Notes under the pieces: model-generated
Told to the model about the DNA's origin: nothing
Seen by the model: the letters and a program-made list of their open reading frames with translations, nothing else
Databases searched by the model: none
Assembly (NCBI GenBank): GCA_007136055.1
Contig: SLHT01000105.1
Span: 1 to 12,366, forward strand
Direction of reading: 5' to 3'
Length of the DNA stretch: 12,366 bases
From: Syntrophomonadaceae bacterium
Lineage (GTDB): Bacteria > Bacillota > Dethiobacteria > DTU022
Part shown: piece after piece, positions 6,742 to 12,366 of the stretch
Layout of the letters: each line of letters opens with the position of its first letter
How positions within the stretch are numbered: the stretch's first letter is position 1
Position numbers and translations under genes: made by a program

Positions 6742-6763
6742 ATCCTCTCCCGGCATGTATAAT
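6735..6763 (+). promoter_or_regulatory. Candidate promoter of the 85-aa gene
   Basis: TAAACA (6735-6740, four of six to TTGACA) and a perfect TATAAT (6758-6763), 17 bp apart, followed by a 44-bp leader to ATG 6808. The -35 overlaps that of the divergent protease promoter, so the two would compete for RNA polymerase. Confidence 0.5.
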
Positions 6764-6807
6764 TATAGTTGAGGTGAGAGGCGGTTTTTCAGCAAGGCTG
6801 CCATATT

Positions 6808-7065
6808 ATGGATAATAACAATAAACCATATCGGCCCCAGAATCGGGAACAGTTAAAGAAAAAAATCCACCGCGCTTTGGTCGAAGCGCGCAGCGCACAG
6901 CACAGGGGCGATCAAGAAGCCGCCAGGGAAATTGTGCGTAAAATAATGACCGAAGCAGCTCCCACCGCCCTGGAGGCCAGCAGGGAAGGCGCCTTCAACT
7001 GGGTTGTCGAAGCGCTAAAACCTCTCGATGAGCTGATGCTGCCTGACGACGACCGGGAATACTAA
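6808..7065 (+). CDS. Uncharacterised 85-aa charged helical protein
   Basis: I do not recognise this protein. It is hydrophilic with no signal peptide, membrane segment or cysteine. Residues about 12-50 are rich in K, R, E and A and should be helical (REQLKKKIHRALVEARSAQ, then REIVRKIMTEAA). A second helical part (GAFNWVVEALKPLDELMLP) and an acidic tail (DDDREY) follow. The start ATG 6808 has only a weak AAGG 10 nt upstream; a good promoter at 6735-6763 supports expression. It is divergent from the protease gene, and its stop overlaps by four bases the stop of the convergent Yip1-family gene. A small cytoplasmic regulator or adaptor is possible but unsupported. The composition and promoter make it more than a chance frame. 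Confidence 0.62.
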   Translation: MDNNNKPYRPQNREQLKKKIHRALVEARSAQHRGDQEAAREIVRKIMTEAAPTALEASREGAFNWVVEALKPLDELMLPDDDREY

Positions 7066-7661
7066 CTTGCAATAATCGCCACTACCACTGCAATGATGAT
7101 CACAACCGGAATAGCGATGATAATAAAAAAGGAAACGAAATAAGCAAGGATACTCATACCCGTTGTCAGGCCGTGGCTTTCACGGATAGCGATCACCTGC
7201 AGAACAAGAATCCATATCGACAGGACGAAACCAACCAGGCCGCTCAGCACAGAACCAAAACCACCAAGCACGGTGGCAATAAGCGTTGCAGGCACATTAA
7301 AAATGCCCGGAAAATTTGCAAAGGTATAGGCAGAAAAGAAATTCCAGTACCCGCCCCTGCCGCCAAACAGCCTGGCAAACAGGTGCGGCACAAAAGAGAA
7401 GATAAGAAGCATAACCACAGAGAAGAAAAGCCCTGCAACAAACAAACCACTCAAGGGAATAAAGAATGGAAACTGGTCCATTATCTCTTCCATGCTTGCC
7501 ATTGTGCCCGGCTCAAAAATTGCAGCAACCGCAGATAGTAAAGCTATCCCGATATAAACCAGAAGACCCCAGCCTGCCGGCCTTTCCCGGGCAATTTCAT
7601 TTAAAGTACCGACTGGACTGGCAATTACGCCATAAAGCCAGTCAAACATTTTATCTCCCAT
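7062..7661 (-). CDS. Yip1-family integral membrane protein
   Basis: A 199-aa protein with about five hydrophobic segments and a short N-terminal soluble part. It begins with MFDWLYGVIASPVGTLNEIARERPAGWGLLVYIGIALLSA. The pattern of an amphipathic start, a helix, a hydrophilic loop around EPGTMASMEEIMDQFPFF, and then a Y-F-S-A-Y-T-F-A-N-F-P-G segment before further helices is typical of bacterial Yip1 (PF04893) proteins. Their bacterial function is unknown. The start ATG 7661 has AGGAGG 8 nt upstream. It lies 20 nt after the sppA stop on the same strand, so the two are probably cotranscribed. Its TAG overlaps the stop of the convergent 85-aa gene. Confidence 0.8.
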   Translation of the reverse strand: MGDKMFDWLYGVIASPVGTLNEIARERPAGWGLLVYIGIALLSAVAAIFEPGTMASMEEIMDQFPFFIPLSGLFVAGLFFSVVMLLIFSFVPHLFARLFGGRGGYWNFFSAYTFANFPGIFNVPATLIATVLGGFGSVLSGLVGFVLSIWILVLQVIAIRESHGLTTGMSILAYFVSFFIIIAIPVVIIIAVVVAIIAS

Positions 7662-7681
7662 TATAATAACCTCCTACTATA

Positions 7682-8617
7682 CTACCTCACTTGGTAACGA
7701 ATATCGGGCGGCACACCTTCCCGCAAAATCTTAAGCTTGATCAATTCCGGACTCATCAGGGCTTTTTCAAATGTAGCAAGCACCTGGTACCCGAAAGCAA
7801 AAAACTGGTCGAACATCGAAGGCGGCGGAAATTCATAGCGAACCGGATGTTCAAATTCGTTTAGTTCAGCCAGGTAGCCGATCGCTTCTTCAATTCCGCC
7901 TAGTCTGTCAACCAGACCCAGATCTTTAGCCTGGCTGCCCAGGTAGATTTCTCCTGTCGCCAGTTCGCGTACTGCCTCAACCGTCATGCCCCTGCCCTCA
8001 GCTACATCACCAATAAACTGGTTGTAAGCTTCATCGGAAAAACCCTGCATCTTAACCCGTTCTTCTTCGGTCAGGGCCCGGCTGAACATATCTTTATGTT
8101 CACCTGATTTAATGATTTCAACTTCAATTCCCAACATTTCATAAAGCCCTTCTAAGTCCATAAAAGTGCTTATAACACCGATTGACCCGGTCATAGTCCC
8201 CGGTTGAGCTACAATACCCTGGGCGTAGGTCGCAATATAGTAACCCCCTGAAGCAGCCATATCAGCCATAGAAACCACGATTGGTTTTTCAAAATCCCTG
8301 ATCATGTATGCTATCTCCTGCGAAGCTGCAATAGATCCACCCGGACTTTCGACCCTTAAGACAACGCCTTTAATAATATCGTCAGCTGCTGCATGCTCAA
8401 GCTGTTTATAAACGTAACGTGGAGATATACCCCCTACAAACAAGCCGGCCTGGCCTTCCTGAACAGTCCCGTTTAGAGTAATGACCACGATGCGTTCCTC
8501 ACCTGCTCTTGAAGGATCCCGCCTGATATCAGAATCACTTAGAAAAGGCAGCAAGATAACGATAATAACAGAAACAACAATCAGCGAAATAATGAATATT
8601 TTACGCTTTTCCACCAC
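7682..8617 (-). CDS. sppA: Signal peptide peptidase SppA
   Basis: Membrane-anchored Ser/Lys protease (family S49) that clears cleaved signal peptides from the membrane and, in Bacillus, also modulates lytic peptide resistance. The 311-aa single-domain form is typical of Gram-positives. There is one N-terminal membrane helix (about 6-26). The nucleophile is S123 in DMAASGGYY and the general base is K175 in IIKSGEHKD; the 52-residue spacing equals that of B. subtilis SppA (S147/K199). The SPGGS loop at 91-95 and TGSIGV at 143-148 are also present. Two GTG codons are adjacent at the start (8617 and 8614); the GGGAGGG site is 5 nt from the first and 8 nt from the second, so the true start may be 8614. 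A strong promoter lies upstream and a Yip1-family gene follows in the same operon. Confidence 0.94.
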   Translation of the reverse strand: MVEKRKIFIISLIVVSVIIVILLPFLSDSDIRRDPSRAGEERIVVITLNGTVQEGQAGLFVGGISPRYVYKQLEHAAADDIIKGVVLRVESPGGSIAASQEIAYMIRDFEKPIVVSMADMAASGGYYIATYAQGIVAQPGTMTGSIGVISTFMDLEGLYEMLGIEVEIIKSGEHKDMFSRALTEEERVKMQGFSDEAYNQFIGDVAEGRGMTVEAVRELATGEIYLGSQAKDLGLVDRLGGIEEAIGYLAELNEFEHPVRYEFPPPSMFDQFFAFGYQVLATFEKALMSPELIKLKILREGVPPDIRYQVR

Positions 8618-8637
8618 TTTATCCCTCCCGGTGGTAT

Positions 8638-8666
8638 TTTATATGCATAAATATATCATTTGACAA
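8638..8666 (-). promoter_or_regulatory. Promoter of sppA and the Yip1-family gene
   Basis: On the minus strand TTGTCA (8666-8661) and TATAAA (8643-8638) are separated by 17 bp, five of six matches each to the housekeeping consensus. It sits 20 bp before the GTG start and is the best promoter match in the window. Confidence 0.7.
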
Positions 8667-8736
8667 AAGCGCAATTAGTTCCTGCCCTTAGATGGCAATA
8701 ATTTCTCCACTGCCTGGAAAGCAGCCTAAATAATTG

Positions 8737-8765
8737 TTGTGCCTGCTCTCTTCTTATGCTAAAAT
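8737..8765 (+). promoter_or_regulatory. Extended -10 promoter of the cupin-fprA operon
   Basis: TGCTAAAAT (8757-8765) is an extended -10 element with a five-of-six -10 hexamer. TTGTGC lies 17 bp upstream at 8737-8742 as a partial -35. A 51-nt leader leads to the cupin start. The rest of the divergent gap (8667-8736) shows no clear operator. Confidence 0.55.
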
Positions 8766-8816
8766 ATACATAACTGCTATGGTTATAAATTTCTATGCTC
8801 AGCTGGAGGAGATTAG

Positions 8817-9143
8817 ATGGAAGAAAAAAGCTTGGTCGCACAAACTATCAACTTAAAAGAACTGACTGAATACCAAAAAGACGCTGTAGTAAGCAAAGAA
8901 ATCCTGAATAAAGAAACTGGAACAGTAACTATTTTTGCTTTTGACCGAGGCCAGGGCTTAAGCGAGCACACTGCTCCTTTCGATGCCCTGGTTTGTATTC
9001 TGGACGGTGCCGCCGAAATAACAATCAGCGGAAAGTCCTCTTTTTTAAAAGAAGGCGAAATGATCATCATGCCTGCTGATGAACCTCATGCTTTGAAGGC
9101 TAATGAGCGGTTCAAGATGATGCTGGTGATGATTCGCTCCTAA
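8817..9143 (+). CDS. Small single-domain cupin protein
   Basis: A 108-aa cytoplasmic beta-barrel protein of the cupin_2 type. Motif 1 is degenerate: GLSEHTAPFDALVCILDG (47-64) has one histidine, H51, with A53 in place of the second and D56 near the usual Glu. Motif 2, GEMIIMPADEPHAL (80-93), supplies H91. A metal site with fewer His ligands than the classical cupin is therefore likely. The HTAPFDA form looks like a small cupin group common in anaerobes, whose reaction is unknown. The start is ATG 8817 with GGAGGAG 5 nt upstream. Only 26 nt separate it from fprA, so the two form an operon, and a role linked to redox or oxygen stress is inferred from that. Confidence 0.88.
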   Translation: MEEKSLVAQTINLKELTEYQKDAVVSKEILNKETGTVTIFAFDRGQGLSEHTAPFDALVCILDGAAEITISGKSSFLKEGEMIIMPADEPHALKANERFKMMLVMIRS

Positions 9144-9169
9144 CCGACACTTAATGGGAGGTTATCTAA

Positions 9170-10369
9170 ATGGCATTTAAGATTAATGGCAGTGTTACCT
9201 GGGTCGGCAAAATTGACTGGGAACTTCGTAAGTTTCATGGTGAAGAGTTAAGTGCGCACCGGGGCAGTTCTTATAACTCATACCTGGTCAGGGGTGAAGA
9301 TAAAACCATTTTAATCGATACCGTCTGGCGCCCCTTTGCCGAAGAGTTTATTGCTAATCTAAAAAAAGTTATTGCCTTAAAAGAAATTGATTGCATAATT
9401 GCCAATCACGGTGAAGTCGATCACAGCGGATCTCTGCCCGCACTACTGCGCGAGATTCCTGATACACCTGTCTACTGCAGTAAAGCTGCAGTTAAATCGC
9501 TAAAGGGACAGTATCACGAGGATTGGAATTTCCAAACGGTAAAAACAGGCGATAAGCTTGAACTGGGCGGCGGTAAAGAACTGGTCTTTATCGAAGCGAA
9601 GATGCTGCACTGGCCGGACAGCATGTTCTGTTACCTGACCGGCGACAACATCCTCTTTCCCAACGACGCATTCGGCCAGCATTACGCCAGCGAACTGATG
9701 TATAACGACCTGGTCGACCAGTGTGAACTCTACGGCGAAGCAATAAAGTATTACGCCAATATCCTGACCCCTTTCAGCAAAATGGTAACTAACAAGATCA
9801 AGGAAGTTGTCGGTTTAGGTTTGCCCGTTAATATGATTTGTCCCAGCCATGGAGTTATCTGGCGCGAAGATCCGATGCAGATCGTCAATAAATACCTGGA
9901 GTGGGCCGATAACTACCAGGAAAATCAAGTCACTATTATCTATGACACCATGTGGGACGGAACCAGGAAGGCTGCCGAAGCGATCGCTTCAGGCATAAAG
10001 GAAGCCAATGAGATAATTAATATCAAGCTGTACAATGCCGCTCGTTCCGACACCAACGATATCGTGACAGAAATATTTAAATCAAAAGGGATTGTGATCG
10101 GTTCGCCAACCATAAATAAAGGCATTCTCCACTCCATCGCTTCAATAATGGAAATGGTTAAAGGACTGCAATTCAAGGATAAAAAAGGCGCCGCTTTCGG
10201 TTGTTATGGATGGAGCGGGGAATCGGTCAAAATTATCAACGATCTTCTGCAAGAAGCAGAACTCGAATTGATTAACCAGGAAGGGCTAAAAATGCTTTGG
10301 AATCCGGACGAAGAAGCAGTCGAAGCTTGTGTTAACTATGGAAAAGAGATCGGTGCGGCTTTGGCTTAA
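9170..10369 (+). CDS. fprA: FprA-type flavodiiron protein (O2/NO reductase)
   Basis: Class A flavodiiron protein, 399 aa, the usual length. It reduces O2 to water and/or NO to N2O in the cytoplasm, protecting anaerobes. The N-terminal metallo-beta-lactamase-like domain (about 1-250) has a full diiron ligand set: H80, E82, D84 and H85 in NHGEVDHSG, H147, D166 and H227 (PSHGVIW). The C-terminal flavodoxin domain (about 252-399) binds FMN through TMWDGT (260-265), GSPTINKG and GCYGWSGES. There is no C-terminal rubredoxin or flavin reductase extension, so a separate electron donor is needed; none is in the window. GGGAGG lies 8 nt before ATG 9170. It follows a cupin gene in the same operon and ends before a strong terminator. 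O2 versus NO preference cannot be read from the sequence. Confidence 0.96.
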   Translation: MAFKINGSVTWVGKIDWELRKFHGEELSAHRGSSYNSYLVRGEDKTILIDTVWRPFAEEFIANLKKVIALKEIDCIIANHGEVDHSGSLPALLREIPDTPVYCSKAAVKSLKGQYHEDWNFQTVKTGDKLELGGGKELVFIEAKMLHWPDSMFCYLTGDNILFPNDAFGQHYASELMYNDLVDQCELYGEAIKYYANILTPFSKMVTNKIKEVVGLGLPVNMICPSHGVIWREDPMQIVNKYLEWADNYQENQVTIIYDTMWDGTRKAAEAIASGIKEANEIINIKLYNAARSDTNDIVTEIFKSKGIVIGSPTINKGILHSIASIMEMVKGLQFKDKKGAAFGCYGWSGESVKIINDLLQEAELELINQEGLKMLWNPDEEAVEACVNYGKEIGAALA

Positions 10370-10465
10370 TAAACGGTAGCTCATTGACCAAGCTAACGCC
10401 TGCATAGCGGGCAGGGCAGCTTTAACAGGGGCTTCCCGCAGATATGTAGTTAAAAGAATGGACAT

Positions 10466-10499
10466 AAAAAGCAGGCTTGTTGAATCGGGCCTGCTTTTT
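10466..10499. terminator. Bidirectional intrinsic terminator between fprA and tetR
   Basis: The hairpin AAAAAGCAGGC (10466-10476), a 12-nt loop, then GCCTGCTTTTT (10489-10499) has perfect 11-bp arms. GC-rich stems flanked by an A-tract on one side and a T-tract on the other let it stop transcripts from both the plus-strand operon and the minus-strand tetR gene. The remainder of the gap (10370-10465 and 10500-10567) holds no gene. It has only a weak 14-base direct repeat at 10534 and 10552. Confidence 0.88.
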
Positions 10500-10567
10500 A
10501 TATCCTGAGCATCCGGAATACAAAAACCTTATCCCGGGTGCAGCATAATGTCCGGGCGCTGCATACC

Positions 10568-11182
10568 TCAGTTATCCAGGGTATTTCCGATGCCATGCCA
10601 GTAGACATCAAGCAGGGCAGTAATTTGCTCTTCCTCAACCTCAACATTGTCAAGGACTACCATCCCGCCCATCACCACGTAATTAAGGGCAAGAAAGAGG
10701 CGTCCGGCCATTTCGACATCGATGCCGGTACGGATTTCTTTTACTTTCACGCCGTCTTCGATTAAATCGGTAATGCCCTTGAGCAGCTCCTGGCGCCTTT
10801 CGAGAACCCAGTTCTGCAGTTCCTGAAAGCTTAATGGGCGTTCATTGAATAGTAGGTGCAGCCGTTTGCGGTTATCTTTGATCAAATCCAGGTGGGTTTT
10901 AACAATATCGTGCATGGTTGCCCTAATTGATGACGATCCGGTAAAATGCTGCCGGAAAGACTGCAGGTATGCTTCGGCACAGTAGGAAAAACTTTCTTTG
11001 AAAAGGACCTCTTTACTGGGAAAATATTCATACACTGTTCCCTTGCCTACTTCTGCCCGCTCCGCAATTTCGGTAATTGTAACCTGGTAATAATCCCTGT
11101 CCAAAAACATCTCGACGGCCGCGAGGAGAATCTGCTCCTTCTTGTTCCCTGCCCCTATTTTCTGTTCGCTAACTTCCGGCAT
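10568..11182 (-). CDS. TetR/AcrR-family transcriptional regulator
   Basis: One-component repressor, 204 aa from ATG 11182. The N-terminal helix-turn-helix domain is clear: NKKEQILLAAVEMFLDRDYY, then VTITEIAERAEVGKGTVYEYFPSKEVLF (about residues 35-61). The remaining helices form the ligand-binding and dimerisation domain. I chose ATG 11182 because it leaves a usual short lead of 12 residues before the first helix and has GAGGGG 10 nt upstream. A GTG at 11269 would add 29 residues but has no ribosome binding site. The gene lies 167 nt downstream of the RND permease gene on the same strand, so it probably represses that pump's operon and itself in response to a pump substrate. Its operator is not visible. 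It shares a two-way terminator with fprA. Confidence 0.9.
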   Translation of the reverse strand: MPEVSEQKIGAGNKKEQILLAAVEMFLDRDYYQVTITEIAERAEVGKGTVYEYFPSKEVLFKESFSYCAEAYLQSFRQHFTGSSSIRATMHDIVKTHLDLIKDNRKRLHLLFNERPLSFQELQNWVLERRQELLKGITDLIEDGVKVKEIRTGIDVEMAGRLFLALNYVVMGGMVVLDNVEVEEEQITALLDVYWHGIGNTLDN

Positions 11183-11349
11183 CGGTTTATAGCCCCTCTC
11201 TACAATTTCCGCTTTAACTAAAACGGTGTTCGCTATTATCCCCCTGTTCGATAAAATACTTTTGCGCACCCGGGGAATGGCCCAGCTGGTGCCCTCAATG
11301 GGCTCGATGTGTAATGACGGCAGTGCTACGGGGGTTGCAGCAAATATTT

Positions 11350-12366
11350 TTACTGAATCACGCTGACTGTATGCTGGCCCGATATTCCGAACAGGTAAAG
11401 GATCACACCTGCAATGATCATCACAATAACCATGCGCATAACCACGATAAAGAGCGTTTTATCCTTCCACCGATTATACTTTTGCTGTTGCCCGCCGGTT
11501 GCGACTATTACAGGGCTGCCGGCAGCGATGGCAAGCGGCTCCTCAAAGAATTCTGTTTCCTCCAAGGAAATTTTCTTCTCCCTGGTCAGAACCTTATATA
11601 TTGAAGGTATAGCCAGCAGTAATAAAAGCGTTCCGGACAGCTGGCCGCCAATGATAGTAATTGCCATTGGAGCCTGAAGCTGGCTGCCTTCACCGAAGCC
11701 TAAAGCCAGCGGAAGCAGCCCCAGCACCGTAGTAGCTGTCGTCATCAGGATCGGGCGCATGCGGGCGGTAGCGCCTTCTATGATTGCTTTTTGCAGGGGC
11801 AGACCGTATATCCGCCTCTGCTGGTTAATAAAGTCAACCATAATAATACCATCATTAACAAGAATGCCTGAGAGAACAACGAGCCCGATCATGGCGGGTA
11901 TACTTATACTGTTGCCGGTAATGAGCAGTGCGGCAATGGAGCCTGTGAAAGCAAGGGGCAAGCTGCAAATGATAATAAAGGGATGCAGCAGCGATTCAAA
12001 CTGGGCGGCCATTACCAGGTAAACCAGCAAAGCTGCCATCACAACCACCAGCTGTAGCTCAGACATTATATCGCCCATCAGGTTAAAACTGCCTGCTGGT
12101 TTTATTTCATAGCCCTCCGGCAGGGCCAGAATCTGCAATCCCTCAAGAGCTGCTTCTGTTGCTGTGCCCAGGTCGGTATTGCGATAATCCATCTGCAGCT
12201 GGCCTACCACTTTTTGGTTTTCGCGCGGAATACTCTGTGGACCAAAAGCCTCAGAGAGTTCGGCAACCTGGTCCAATTGCAGGTATTCACCGCCGGGAGT
12301 ATAGAAACCAATACGGCCCAGGTCGCTAATATCTTTAATATCGCTTTTTTCATAACCCAGGACAAC
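11350..12366 (-). CDS. RND efflux permease subunit, C-terminal third (5' end outside window)
   Basis: The frame is open from the window edge (12366) to the stop at 11350, giving 338 residues of an AcrB-type (HAE-like) proton-driven efflux permease. The fragment starts in the docking/porter domain (GRIGFYTPGGEYLQLDQVAEL, close to the usual GxYVPLxDVA). It continues through membrane helices 8-12: MAAQFESLLHPFIIICSLPLAF, the GILVNDGIIMVDFI segment, ARMRPILMTTATTVLGLLPLALG and GGQLSGTLLLL. After the last canonical helix there is a tail of about 45 residues, mostly polar, and one more strongly hydrophobic segment (FIVVMRMVIVMIIAGVILYLF) before the end, which is unusual. It lies upstream of a tetR gene, its likely regulator. 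The adaptor and outer parts are not in the window. Confidence 0.93.
   Translation of the reverse strand, partial: VVLGYEKSDIKDISDLGRIGFYTPGGEYLQLDQVAELSEAFGPQSIPRENQKVVGQLQMDYRNTDLGTATEAALEGLQILALPEGYEIKPAGSFNLMGDIMSELQLVVVMAALLVYLVMAAQFESLLHPFIIICSLPLAFTGSIAALLITGNSISIPAMIGLVVLSGILVNDGIIMVDFINQQRRIYGLPLQKAIIEGATARMRPILMTTATTVLGLLPLALGFGEGSQLQAPMAITIIGGQLSGTLLLLLAIPSIYKVLTREKKISLEETEFFEEPLAIAAGSPVIVATGGQQQKYNRWKDKTLFIVVMRMVIVMIIAGVILYLFGISGQHTVSVIQ

Noticed and set aside
5828..8617. A new envelope-defence system made of the protease, 85-aa protein, Yip1 protein and SppA
   Set aside because: The genes lie in at least three transcription units on both strands, and each of the recognised ones is common alone. 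Proximity is the only argument.
8656..8841. Minus-strand 61-codon open frame in the sppA-cupin gap
   Set aside because: It runs across both divergent promoters and the cupin start, and its translation looks non-coding.
1..12366. CRISPR array, tRNA, rRNA or an intact insertion sequence
   Set aside because: Reading both strands I found no regularly spaced direct repeats, cloverleaf-like or rRNA-like sequence, and no transposase frame; only the two palindromic elements suggest mobility.

Overview
The window looks like the chromosome of a mesophilic, strictly or mostly anaerobic Gram-positive-type bacterium (Bacillota/Clostridia-like). This is inferred from strong GGAGG ribosome binding sites, GTG and TTG codons at several candidate starts, and the gene content: a molybdenum hydroxylase, an Rnf-type membrane subunit, a flavodiiron protein and a ferritin. 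A genus cannot be named from the sequence alone.

Layout. At 1-185 is the 3' end of a ferritin gene. It converges on a DUF2284 predicted metal-binding protein gene (329-868, minus), with a 149-bp nested inverted repeat filling the gap exactly. The 886-1064 gap carries a run of DnaA-box-like nonamers. A three-gene minus-strand operon (4694 to 1065) encodes the large molybdopterin, FAD and 2Fe-2S subunits of a xanthine-dehydrogenase-family hydroxylase. Its large-subunit gene is split by one missing base in a homopolymer. Divergent from it is a lone RnfD/NqrB-like membrane subunit (4910-5761). A second, related inverted repeat then separates that gene from a convergent membrane-anchored HtrA-like serine protease without PDZ domain (5828-6688, minus). 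The repeat encodes the last few residues of the protease.

An 85-aa uncharacterised protein (6808-7065) is divergent from the protease gene and overlaps a convergent Yip1-family membrane protein, which is cotranscribed behind the signal peptide peptidase sppA (7682-8617, minus). Divergent from sppA is a two-gene operon, cupin then FprA-type flavodiiron protein (8817-10369), probably for oxygen or nitric oxide detoxification. It ends at a hairpin with A and T tracts on both sides, usable from either direction. The right end holds a TetR-family regulator (10568-11182, minus) behind the 3' part of an RND efflux permease gene (11350-12366, minus, cut by the window edge). The TetR protein probably controls that pump.

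Most of the window is ordinary accessory and housekeeping content. The parts most worth a second look are: the two REP/MITE-like palindromes sitting on stop codons; the DUF2284 reading frame that has an ideal ribosome binding site but no canonical start codon; the helically spaced DnaA-box-like run; the homopolymer frameshift in the hydroxylase; and the orphan RnfD. I do not see a clear new multi-gene system.
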